Assembly (NCBI GenBank): GCA_023230175.1
Contig: JALNXV010000144.1
Coordinates: 1-8,455, forward strand
Direction: 5' to 3'
DNA from: Candidatus Cloacimonadota bacterium
GTDB taxonomy: Bacteria > Cloacimonadota > Cloacimonadia > Cloacimonadales > WRIO01
Length of the DNA: 8,455 nucleotides
Shown: positions 1-6,631 of the stretch, one piece after another
Layout: the number at the start of each line of letters is the position of its first letter
Position numbering within the stretch: the stretch's first letter is position 1
Notes under the pieces: model-generated
What the model was told of the DNA's origin: nothing
Seen by the model: the letters and a program-made list of their open reading frames with translations, nothing else
The model's database searches: none
Program-made: the position numbers and the translations under genes

Positions 1-367
1 CATAAAGCGATATGACTAGCTTTTCGATGGAGAGACCCCTGCTTTGGTGTTTTGGAACGATGATCGGGTCATATTCCCCGTTCCGGTCCCTGGGAATCTG
101 GATGGTTGACTCACCATGTTCGGTCTGGATAGTCTTTGGAAAACTGCCGTTCCTTGAATTGCCCGTGTTGTTGCCCGCTACATCATTTTTTTCGTACCCC
201 AGGTGCGCATCCATCTCGCCCTGTAACATTTGTTCGAGTACCTGGGAATGAAGATCCTTCAAGAACTTGCTTACGTCTTCCTCTGTTTTAAACTGTTTTA
301 GAACTTCTTTGGACAACAACTCCGGAGGTACTTCCGTTTTCTTCTTGACCATAAATTGTGTTTCCAT
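1..367 (-). CDS. IS256-family (mutator-type) transposase, N-terminal 122 codons
   Basis: The visible part begins METQFMVKKK and carries the typical N-terminal region of IS256 transposases: an EEDVSKFLKDL helix, then QMLQGEMDAHLGYEK, then GNSRNGSFPKTIQTEHG, then IQIPRDRNGEYDPIIVPKHQ. The family catalyses cut-and-copy transposition through a DDE active site, which lies beyond the left edge and cannot be checked. The ATG at 367 is chosen because AAGGA lies about ten bases upstream; a second in-frame ATG at 352 is possible. G+C is near one half, higher than the neighbouring island genes, consistent with a separate origin. Nothing visible suggests a broken frame in this portion. Confidence 0.9.
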   Translation of the reverse strand, partial: METQFMVKKKTEVPPELLSKEVLKQFKTEEDVSKFLKDLHSQVLEQMLQGEMDAHLGYEKNDVAGNNTGNSRNGSFPKTIQTEHGESTIQIPRDRNGEYDPIIVPKHQSRGLSIEKLVISLY

Positions 368-425
368 TTGGTTTAATCCTTAAATTTAACAATGCTTTTT
401 ACTTTTGCATTATCGTTTACACAAT
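1..425 (-). mobile_element. IS256-family insertion sequence, transposase-proximal end, cut by the window edge
   Basis: This is the 5' end of an IS256-like element: the transposase start plus about 58 non-coding bases up to the neighbouring gene's stop. IS256 elements end in inverted repeats of a few tens of bases. The minus-strand sequence between about 425 and 400 (TTGTGTAAACGATAATGC) is the likeliest terminal repeat, but the other end lies outside the window, so the exact boundary and any target duplication cannot be confirmed. A short inverted repeat (AATGC/GCATT, 391-411) sits within it. The element abuts the stop codon of the DA1-like gene, so insertion just behind, or in the last codons of, that gene is likely. 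Confidence 0.7.
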
Positions 426-1148
426 TTATTGGATGGTGCCTTGTGATATAAATGAATTCCAGGAATTTAAGCCATTAATTCGTTTTTTCATTATCCTAAA
501 GCCTTCTCCATATATTGGATCAGAGCTCTCAATCATATTTTTTATTTTTACATCACATACTTTTGAGTTTCGTGCTTCATATATATAATAACATACTAAT
601 TCACACAAACCTTCTTCATCAATTTTTTTCAATTGGATGTTATTCTCTTTTATATAGACATGCATCAATTCATGTCCAAGAACTCCTAAAAAAACTTCAT
701 AATGGAGTCCGGTGATGATATTTATCAAGTATGTATTTGGCTTGTTTCTCATAGCGTAGATTGTTGTTGTCGTTAACCCATAGAACTTCTTGTCCTTCAA
801 TACTTGTTCCGCATAAAACATATTGTTCAATTCTAATGAAATACGATTTCTAGGACAAGTAATTCCTGCGATATCAAACAGGCCATATACTGTATCAAGT
901 GCCTTAGCGCCCATCTCTTTTGTATTCACTCCATTCTCGCTGCATATAGTACAAAATTCTCTTCCGTCACTGCATACCACTGATGATCCCCCGATATTAG
1001 GATCAATCAACCTTCCACAACTGAAACAATGCCGGATGCCGTTTCTGTCGTGTACGATATGGCAACGCTGTCCATAATCGATATAGTAATACTCTTCATC
1101 TAAGGGTTGTTTGCAGGAATTTCTTATACTATTTCTAACAGTTGTCAT
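426..1148 (-). CDS. DA1-like zinc metallopeptidase with LIM-like zinc-binding domain
   Basis: A 240-residue protein. Seen: a cysteine cluster at residues 41-69 (C41-x2-C44, C59, then DGREFC66-x2-C69) that resembles the second half of a LIM/treble-clef zinc finger; and a C-terminal metallopeptidase core GHELMH (158-163), followed by IDEEGLCEL (176-184). HExxH provides two zinc ligands and the catalytic Glu, and the downstream EEG segment would supply the third ligand. This combination, LIM-like ribbon then HELMH then EEGLCE, is the arrangement of the C-terminal region of DA1, the plant peptidase activated by ubiquitin, which has HEMMH and VEEGICQ in the same places. Most bacterial homologues are uncharacterised. 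No signal peptide or membrane segment is visible, so it is probably cytoplasmic. It starts 32 bases behind the kinase gene and is the last gene of the cluster. Its last residues lie next to the insertion sequence and may differ from the ancestral end. Peptidase assignment is fairly sure; substrate unknown. Confidence 0.72.
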   Translation of the reverse strand: MTTVRNSIRNSCKQPLDEEYYYIDYGQRCHIVHDRNGIRHCFSCGRLIDPNIGGSSVVCSDGREFCTICSENGVNTKEMGAKALDTVYGLFDIAGITCPRNRISLELNNMFYAEQVLKDKKFYGLTTTTIYAMRNKPNTYLINIITGLHYEVFLGVLGHELMHVYIKENNIQLKKIDEEGLCELVCYYIYEARNSKVCDVKIKNMIESSDPIYGEGFRIMKKRINGLNSWNSFISQGTIQ

Positions 1149-1180
1149 TTCTTAACAAGTAGATAAAGCCTATGCATCTT

Positions 1181-2977
1181 TCACATATCTATTGATCGAC
1201 ACATTTCAGTAGGTCTGATAATATCACTCTGGGTAGGTGACATAGTAAGTGTGTTATTGATTGAGCTACGTGGTGTAAGTATAGTTTGTTTTTCATATCC
1301 TTGGACGAAGACAGATGACTCCACCGAATTACCACTCACATCACTTACTTTGAGGCAATAATCACATGAGAATAATGGGACTGAGACAGAGCCAACTAAC
1401 GGGACGCTATTCCCGTTTATTACGCAACTATCAGCACACCAAACGTCCCAGGTAAGTATAGCGGAATGTAGTTGATATGCAACATCGAATCTTTTGATTG
1501 TTGGATGTACAATAACTGCATAATCACGATTAACTATTGCTCCGGTAATATCTTTTGCGACAAAATGGTATGTCTGCGTTTTCATTGGTACAAAAATATT
1601 TCCTTTGGAGGCCACAGCTTTATTGTTTATAGTTACTCCTGTTGCATTGACTGCATCCCATTCCAAAGTTATTGAAGATCTGTTATAAATAGCATTGACA
1701 TTATTAAAGAAGGCTAAATGGTTTATATTCAATCGTTTATATACCGAATGTCCTTGACAATCTTCAACCTCGAGTATGTGTACGCCTTTTGATAAAGGGA
1801 TGGTTATTGCCCCGGATGCTGAGACTTTCTTTTTATCCAATAACACCAATGATGCTCCGGAAGTTTTCCATGAAAGTTCTATGGCATTAAAAATAACATT
1901 ATATGAAAAATCACGAATCTTTAGCAAGGGGTTGACCTTTACCTGGGGACGCGGTTGAAACACCCCTACCGTAACAGGGATGTTAGACATCCTTTGTAGT
2001 TCATTGGCTATCGCATTGCGCCACTCTGCAATCGTAGGTCGTAAGTTGGGGTATGCGTGTCCGGACACATAGCATTTAGAAAACAAATCCTGAAGATTAG
2101 GGCCAATTTTTGAATAATTGTTGTGTATATGACTTAATTCAATAGATGATTGTTTGTCTCCAAAGGCAAAGTAGCCTCCTTTGATAAAATCAACAATTGA
2201 ATGAATTGTTTCATTTGTTGCATGAATCATATTGCCAAACGGATGAGAATTTATCAATAAAAGATATGCAATTGTTGCAAAACTAAAACAATCCCAAGAC
2301 TGGATAATATATTGACAAGTAAAATCTGCCTTGTTATGATGAAATTCCGGTGGAGCAAAATCGGGAGTACACGCAGTGGCATGAAATAATACCGTTCCTC
2401 TGTTGGCAATCTGGATACTATCCATATCAATAATGGTTACATATCCATTACTTTTTAGCATTATATTATCCGGCTTAAAATCGACAAGGGTATATGTTCC
2501 ACTTTTGTGCATTTCAGCTAATGCCTGTGCAATATTGTAGCACAACACCAGACGGTTGTTATATGATTTCGGATTAGTTAATGCGAAATTACGCCATTCT
2601 TTTGGAAGACTTATTCCCAAAGATAAATCGTTTACAGCAATACTGTCTTGAACAAAAGGAAGTAGAAATCCTACAAATATTCCAGACCTGTCTAATAATA
2701 TATCTATTGGCCAGGCAAAGGTTTCCCTGATTTCCTTACAAGAAGACCTAAGCGGATTGTTTGCTACCATATATTGTATTCGTTGCATTTGATTATAAAT
2801 CTTTGCCAGGTCCTTTTTGCCATTAGCATCAGTGCCATAGCTTGGGAGATATATTTTCGCAACGACATCCTTATATATATTTGGAGATATTACTCTATGG
2901 ATATCGGCCTCGCCACCACTGCATAGACTGTTATCCTGAATAATAACTTGCTCTCCTTTCCCTGATAATAATTTCAT
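1181..2977 (-). CDS. TerY-P-type Ser/Thr protein kinase with three C-terminal 70-residue repeats
   Basis: A 598-residue protein. The N-terminal half (about 10-335) is a protein kinase fold: a glycine-rich loop SGGEADIHRV (20-29), the ATP-anchoring lysine K41 in VVAKIY, a catalytic loop VDFKPDN with D166, K168 and N171 (the usual HRD is VDF), and the metal-binding D184 in DMDS in place of DFG. An APPE segment follows at 208-211, and RPT near 313 closes the domain. The DFKP/DMD variants are typical of kinases of TerY-P triads, and all catalytic residues appear present. Residues about 350-560 hold three tandem beta-rich repeats, probably Ig/FN3-like, with conserved W (370, 440, 510), P (394, 464, 534) and D-x2-G (406, 476, 546), each exactly 70 residues apart. 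The tail (561-598) is Ser/Thr-rich and could be phosphorylated. No membrane segment is seen. The start lies 3 bases behind the stop of the membrane-protein gene, implying translational coupling. Confidence 0.85.
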   Translation of the reverse strand: MKLLSGKGEQVIIQDNSLCSGGEADIHRVISPNIYKDVVAKIYLPSYGTDANGKKDLAKIYNQMQRIQYMVANNPLRSSCKEIRETFAWPIDILLDRSGIFVGFLLPFVQDSIAVNDLSLGISLPKEWRNFALTNPKSYNNRLVLCYNIAQALAEMHKSGTYTLVDFKPDNIMLKSNGYVTIIDMDSIQIANRGTVLFHATACTPDFAPPEFHHNKADFTCQYIIQSWDCFSFATIAYLLLINSHPFGNMIHATNETIHSIVDFIKGGYFAFGDKQSSIELSHIHNNYSKIGPNLQDLFSKCYVSGHAYPNLRPTIAEWRNAIANELQRMSNIPVTVGVFQPRPQVKVNPLLKIRDFSYNVIFNAIELSWKTSGASLVLLDKKKVSASGAITIPLSKGVHILEVEDCQGHSVYKRLNINHLAFFNNVNAIYNRSSITLEWDAVNATGVTINNKAVASKGNIFVPMKTQTYHFVAKDITGAIVNRDYAVIVHPTIKRFDVAYQLHSAILTWDVWCADSCVINGNSVPLVGSVSVPLFSCDYCLKVSDVSGNSVESSVFVQGYEKQTILTPRSSINNTLTMSPTQSDIIRPTEMCRSIDM

Positions 2978-2980
2978 GGG

Positions 2981-4045
2981 TTATTCCATTTTTTTGTCAA
3001 CTTTTTCCAGCAGTTTCTTGGATGCGTGCTGGGAAGATGCCTGATTATTGATGTTCTTGTCGTTTTCAATTTCAAATATTCTTAAATTGGCAATGGCTGT
3101 CAAATAGGAAATATTGATACGTGAAGAAGCTTTAAGTAAAATATCATATTCATCCTCTTGTTGTAATATTCGCATCAAACATGGTACGGCTTCCAGTATA
3201 ACAAGCAATAATGTTATCATCGTAGTAAAAAATCGAACTCGTGGATTTATTGTCTTAAGATCTTCAAGTGCCTCATATTGAGAGAAGAATCCATATGACT
3301 GATCAACAATTGAATCTTCATACTGTGCATCAGCTTCACGAACTGCAATCTCTTTTTCACGCTTTGCATCTTCAAGCTCCTTCACAAGCCGCTCTTCTTG
3401 TTCTTTGCTTTTGAAATAATTATTTTGCGCAGAAGTATAGCAACTGCCTCGCCCAGCACGTCCAGTATATGTTGTTCCTTCTCTCCCAACTTCTTCTGCG
3501 TGCGCTGTTTCGGACCATTTATTCTTATTAGCCCTCTCCACTTTGATTTGTGATTCAATATCAGCAATTCGATTGTCATACCGTTGAATAGAAGCATTTC
3601 TCTTCTCCATAAAGCCTCCATTGACCTCATGAGCACTGATTGTCAGTTCCTTCATGATACGGTCTGAGAAGATTTGCATTTCAAGTGGAATTGAAATGAC
3701 ATACCCAATGAGTACGGCCAAAACAAGACGACAAACAATCGCAAATTTTGAACCGGCAGAAATACTCTCACGGTCAGTCATTGCTATAAAGGAAGCCCAG
3801 AATAAGCCAAAGATGATGGAAGCTACCCACCCCAAAAAACTTACGTACATGGTTCCTGTACCGTCGTCATAGTTCAAAAAGATAGACTTAACAAAATAAC
3901 AACCTGTAATGAAAGCTAATGTCCACGTACAAAGAATAAAAAGGGCAAGGGCGGTTCTTTGCCATTGAACATGCTTAGGGCACATTTTGAAATATGTGGG
4001 ATTGGTTTTAGAAAGCCAAAGAAGGAAACTTGAAAATCTGTTCAT
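2981..4045 (-). CDS. DUF4407-type membrane protein with central coiled coil
   Basis: A 354-residue protein. Predicted membrane segments by hydrophobicity: about 30-54, 66-88, 102-120, and a fourth at about 277-300. The long stretch between the third and fourth (about 125-265) is rich in Glu, Lys and Arg with a coiled-coil look (RYDNRIADIESQIK, QEERLVKELEDAKREKE). The order WLSKTNP, then TDR, then CRLVLAVLIGYVISIPLEMQIF, matches DUF4407 proteins (LDR; PRLLLAV; PLELKIF in the usual form), whose function is unknown. A region near residues 175-200 is rich in Gly and polar residues (GREGTTYTGRAGRGSCY) and may be a loop exposed on one side of the membrane. It follows the phosphatase gene by 74 bases and runs straight into the kinase gene, suggesting that it anchors or senses for the phospho-signalling module. 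No promoter or terminator is evident in the 74-base gap. Confidence 0.8.
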   Translation of the reverse strand: MNRFSSFLLWLSKTNPTYFKMCPKHVQWQRTALALFILCTWTLAFITGCYFVKSIFLNYDDGTGTMYVSFLGWVASIIFGLFWASFIAMTDRESISAGSKFAIVCRLVLAVLIGYVISIPLEMQIFSDRIMKELTISAHEVNGGFMEKRNASIQRYDNRIADIESQIKVERANKNKWSETAHAEEVGREGTTYTGRAGRGSCYTSAQNNYFKSKEQEERLVKELEDAKREKEIAVREADAQYEDSIVDQSYGFFSQYEALEDLKTINPRVRFFTTMITLLLVILEAVPCLMRILQQEDEYDILLKASSRINISYLTAIANLRIFEIENDKNINNQASSQHASKKLLEKVDKKME

Positions 4046-4119
4046 GGTAGTGTATTTTAGATTGTTATTTATATAAATTTGTTTTTCTACCGCAAATGGG
4101 ACTTAACATTATTCGTCTT

Positions 4120-4968
4120 TTATGAGACTTTATCAACTGTTCCGCATTTTTTGTAACCTAAAATCATTGTTTTGTCATCAATTTCATTTGCCAGAATTCC
4201 ACTTTTAAGGTAATTCCGCAACCGTTTTGATATTTCTTTCTTCTTTACGTTCTCATCATACATTGCCTGGATGGCAGCGACGTTTTTATTAATTATTTTT
4301 TCGATAGATTGATTCGGGTCAGAAAAGAGACCCTCTTCGTCTATAACATAACATTGATAGAAATAACGTTCCAGACCATCTGAAATGATCGTGAAAGCTT
4401 CTATTGGCGATTGAGTCACTTGAGTCTCAATACACATTTCCGGATTTTCAAATGAATAATCAGAAGTTAAGAAGACTGTTTCACCAACTTGTTCTCCCTT
4501 GAATGGTACCATAACAGAAATCCATTCTCCATTTTCAAGTTTTACTGCCGCCCGTCCATCCCCGATATGAACCGAAACCGCACCTTTGTTCGAGTATAAA
4601 ATGGCAATAAGTGTACAACTAAGTGATTTATATTCGCAATTTATAGTTTTGGCATACTCAAATAAGTGTTGCTTTAACACCGTCAGAGATTGGAACGCAC
4701 GAGCGCGCCATTCTTCTGAGGAGGGCATAATACCTTCAATAAACCAATTATCTTCGGCAAGCATTTCTGACAATATTTGAGGAAATTCTTTTACTGTATA
4801 GGAGGAGCCTTTATGTGAATTAGAGCAAGACCCGGCTCCATCTGAAACTACAGCAATATCCCACTTCTTCGATAACTTCTTAATATAATGCGCATCTTGA
4901 CAAGGGGTTCTTGTTTGCAAATGTCCCAACCCACTTACTGAGGCTCCTATTGTTAACCAGTTACTCAT
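4120..4968 (-). CDS. PP2C-family (PPM) serine/threonine protein phosphatase
   Basis: A 282-residue protein of PP2C type, probably removing phosphate from Ser/Thr of proteins, most likely the targets of the kinase encoded two genes downstream. The metal-binding and core motifs are present: RTPCQDA with D25; VVSDGAGS with D43-G44; VHIGDGR (133-139); ISDGLERY with D197; and DDKT with D264-D265 near the C-terminus. The length fits a lone catalytic domain, and no membrane segment or signal peptide is seen. The SDGAGS and SDGLE variants are common in the phosphatases of TerY-P triads. The ATG at 4968 is preceded by an A-rich stretch (AAAGAAAATCAT), normal for Bacteroidetes, which seldom use strong Shine-Dalgarno sites. 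It lies 47 bases behind the VWA gene, in the same direction. Confidence 0.88.
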   Translation of the reverse strand: MSNWLTIGASVSGLGHLQTRTPCQDAHYIKKLSKKWDIAVVSDGAGSCSNSHKGSSYTVKEFPQILSEMLAEDNWFIEGIMPSSEEWRARAFQSLTVLKQHLFEYAKTINCEYKSLSCTLIAILYSNKGAVSVHIGDGRAAVKLENGEWISVMVPFKGEQVGETVFLTSDYSFENPEMCIETQVTQSPIEAFTIISDGLERYFYQCYVIDEEGLFSDPNQSIEKIINKNVAAIQAMYDENVKKKEISKRLRNYLKSGILANEIDDKTMILGYKKCGTVDKVS

Positions 4969-5006
4969 ATGATTTTCTTTGTTGGTTATTCCACCTATCT
5001 TATTAA

Positions 5007-5039
5007 CCTTTCGGCTTACGATACTGTAAGCCGAAAAGG
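5007..5039 (-). other. Hairpin overlapping the VWA stop codon
   Basis: TCGGCTTAC (5011-5019) pairs with GTAAGCCGA (5026-5034) across a six-base loop; two T-A pairs, a bulged A and two C-G pairs extend the stem outward. The stop codon TAA (5016-5018) lies in the stem. Neither side carries a run of T, so it is not a standard intrinsic terminator. It may slow decay or change the ratio of VWA to downstream products, which is inference. Confidence 0.5.
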
Positions 5040-5720
5040 ATTATTATCTGCCGTAGGAGCGATATCCACCATATCCCCAGGGTGGGAATTAGATATTTTT
5101 GTAAATGACGCACTAAGCCATTTGAAGAGTTTGTCAAAATTTAAACCTTCTAATTGCATAGCTGGAAGATTCCCTCCTCCCGGACACGCCATTTTCCCCA
5201 ATAGTTCCATATCTGCACCTGCTACTCCTATCGGCCAAAAGGAATATTTATTTGCAGCCGTTTGTTCTCGAAGCTTGGCTATCAACCCACTGTTTTCTGG
5301 ATCTTTATCTGGGGCACCATCTGTAATTAAAATGATGTAAGGACGATAATAAGTGGCTTTCTGAGCTCGGTAATACTGTTTTCGCTGCTCTAATTGCTGA
5401 AATGCCAAAGCCATTCCATCTTCAAGATTGGTGGAGCCATGAACACTAAGTGTTGGCATCTCATTTTCTGAGATTAATGCAAATGGACGCTCTAGTTTTG
5501 CTGTTGAACCAAAGCTTACAACAGCTAATTCCAAACGAGCTGCTGCTGTTTTGTCGTGCAAAATTTCAGTTGCAAAAACTTGCAAACCTTGATTTAACTC
5601 TGCTATGGGCTCTTCGGACATTGATCCCGACACATCCGCTAAGATGATGCACGGACACTTTTGTTGAGCATTTACAATTTCATTTTCGTTTACTTGATAA
5701 AATTGATCATTCTGTTCCAT
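5016..5720 (-). CDS. TerY-like von Willebrand factor A (VWA) domain protein
   Basis: A 234-residue protein from the chosen start. It is a single VWA domain with a complete metal-ion-dependent adhesion site: D29-x-S31-x-S33 in ADVSGSM, T97 in HGSTNLEDG, and D134 in LITDGAPD. TerY proteins are cytoplasmic VWA proteins that act as metal-dependent scaffolds with a PP2C phosphatase and a kinase; both partners follow in this cluster. A longer reading from an ATG at 5795 adds 25 residues. The start at 5720 is preferred because the sequence between 5721 and about 5818 resembles the leader of the 53-residue ORF upstream, in which the equivalent of the 5795 ATG is missing while an ATG near the 5720 position is kept. 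No terminator precedes the phosphatase gene, although a hairpin overlaps this gene's stop codon. Confidence 0.85.
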   Translation of the reverse strand: MEQNDQFYQVNENEIVNAQQKCPCIILADVSGSMSEEPIAELNQGLQVFATEILHDKTAAARLELAVVSFGSTAKLERPFALISENEMPTLSVHGSTNLEDGMALAFQQLEQRKQYYRAQKATYYRPYIILITDGAPDKDPENSGLIAKLREQTAANKYSFWPIGVAGADMELLGKMACPGGGNLPAMQLEGLNFDKLFKWLSASFTKISNSHPGDMVDIAPTADNNPFRLTVS

Positions 5721-5818
5721 AGTCGTATTATTTAATTGATTAATAAAATATTTAGTATTTCTGTTTGTAAATGTATAACTATGTTTCTGCTGCATGTTTC
5801 TGAGATTATATGAAGTAT
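5721..5818 (-). promoter_or_regulatory. Leader of the VWA gene, copy A of a duplicated leader
   Basis: Read on the minus strand, 5818 to 5791 gives TTCATATAATCTCAG followed by a CAGCA stretch; the same run occurs at 6116-6024. Over the best 28 positions I count about 22 matches by eye. Both copies later contain a TAnnTTTA stretch (here TACATTTA), close to the Bacteroidetes -7 consensus TAnnTTTG, some 40 bases before the start codon. No good TTTG-type -33 box lies at the right distance, so promoter function is tentative. Confidence 0.4.
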
Positions 5819-5861
5819 CTTCTTTATTGTATTTCCCTAACTTAATTAGCTTGCGTAGGAT

Positions 5862-6023
5862 TTAGTAAAGTCCATCTGTAAGTGTCAGTTTCAGAGGAAC
5901 TGTTTTTTCAACTATTGCTTGATAGCGGAAATAGAAGCAATCAGTCGTTACGAATTCGTGCCTGTTAACTTCTGTGTCTTCATTCTTGTGTTGGTCCCAC
6001 ATTTCGTAATTGTTGTTGTTCAT
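5862..6023 (-). CDS. Hypothetical 53-residue protein
   Basis: A short ORF starting MNNNNYEMWDQHKNED and ending PLKLTLTDGLY. I do not recognise it and see no membrane segment, signal peptide or metal-binding motif. The frame is open further upstream (to 6158), but the ATG at 6023 is chosen because its leader aligns with the VWA leader, which puts this ATG opposite the VWA start. It lies 141 bases upstream of the VWA gene in the same direction and could be the first gene of the cluster. It could also be a leftover of a duplicated and internally deleted gene: its N-terminus (Asn/Gln-rich, then DQ) and C-terminus (PLKLT against PFRLT) faintly resemble those of the VWA protein, but this is too short to prove. 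Confidence 0.45.
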   Translation of the reverse strand: MNNNNYEMWDQHKNEDTEVNRHEFVTTDCFYFRYQAIVEKTVPLKLTLTDGLY

Positions 6024-6116
6024 AATAGAAATAATAGTTAAAAATCGCTTCATGTTGCTTTGTGTAAATCTAAAATGTTTTTTTTGCTGATTCTTCCTGA
6101 GATGATATGAAATGTA
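6024..6116 (-). promoter_or_regulatory. Leader of the 53-residue ORF, copy B of a duplicated leader
   Basis: On the minus strand this contains TTCATATCATCTCAG, then CAGCAAA, then TAGATTTACA, and ends at ATG AACAACAAC. It parallels the VWA leader in order and spacing. Similarity is highest in the upstream, probably untranslated part, as expected for a shared regulatory segment or for a duplication. TAGATTTA is a weak match to a Bacteroidetes -7 box. Confidence 0.4.
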
Positions 6117-6181
6117 TGGATGGAGGTATTGTAAAAGAGGAAGATGATGTGATCCCATAAAAGTCTATATATATACTATTT

Positions 6182-6214
6182 AAATACGTATTTTAACTTA
6201 TCCTGAAATAAGTT
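6182..6214. repeat. Short palindrome and hairpin in a divergent intergenic region
   Basis: AAATACGTATTT (6182-6193) is a perfect 12-base palindrome, and AACTTAT (6195-6201) pairs with ATAAGTT (6208-6214) over a six-base loop. They lie between the divergent 53-residue ORF and the plus-strand ORF, where a regulator could bind. No function can be assigned. Confidence 0.4.
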
Positions 6215-6223
6215 TGTTGAATT

Positions 6224-6529
6224 TTGGACATGATTCTGTTTGACATAACAAGACCTACATATTACCAGCGTCTATTCGAAGAAGATACCTGCATGAGCCC
6301 TGAGTCCGACATTATATGCCAATTATCAACAGGTACAATCATGAGTCAGTATGTCACTTGTATAAAACGTCACGACACAAGGATGCGTCTCTCAAGAATG
6401 GGAGGCAGTATCATGACTCTGCCAGAAAAGACATCCGGAAACAATCACAGCAATGATGAATTTATTGACTGCATAATGTCTTGCGAAGTGGAGGAGTGGG
6501 ATGTTAAACAGGAAATCTTGCGGCCATAA
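6224..6529 (+). CDS. Hypothetical protein of about 100 residues
   Basis: The only plausible plus-strand gene of the window. The frame opens with TTG at 6224, and an ATG two codons later (6230) is the more likely start. Codon choice (ATC, GAC, AAC, GGC, CAG) looks coding rather than random, and no minus-strand gene competes here. TAAGTTTG at 6209-6216 matches the Bacteroidetes -7 consensus TAnnTTTG, but it would give an almost leaderless message and has no clear -33 partner. I do not recognise the protein: it is soluble-looking with several Cys and Met, without a membrane segment or a clear domain. It could be a remnant of a larger gene. Confidence 0.4.
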   Translation: MDMILFDITRPTYYQRLFEEDTCMSPESDIICQLSTGTIMSQYVTCIKRHDTRMRLSRMGGSIMTLPEKTSGNNHSNDEFIDCIMSCEVEEWDVKQEILRP

Positions 6530-6631
6530 CTGGTAAAAACTTCGTTTGGTGTATGATCTGGATCTTGGTTATAATCAAAGTTAACACTCACCTAAGTTTT
6601 CCCTATAGTTTGACTTAAAGGGCATATTGTC

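Noticed and set aside
12..251. Plus-strand open frame of 79 codons
   Set aside because: It is antisense to the IS256-family transposase, whose protein is clearly recognisable on the minus strand.
426..5720. Tellurite-resistance (Ter) operon
   Set aside because: Only the TerY-like protein and its kinase/phosphatase partners are present; no TerB, TerC, TerD or TerZ-like gene is in the window, so tellurite resistance is not claimed.
5721..5795. Longer VWA protein starting at 5795
   Set aside because: The extra 25 codons lie in a leader that resembles another gene's leader, where the equivalent ATG is not kept; TerY proteins also usually start close to their MIDAS motif.
6024..6158. 98-residue version of the ORF ending at 5862
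   Set aside because: The added residues fall in the duplicated leader and look like translated non-coding sequence; the ATG at 6023 fits the leader alignment better.
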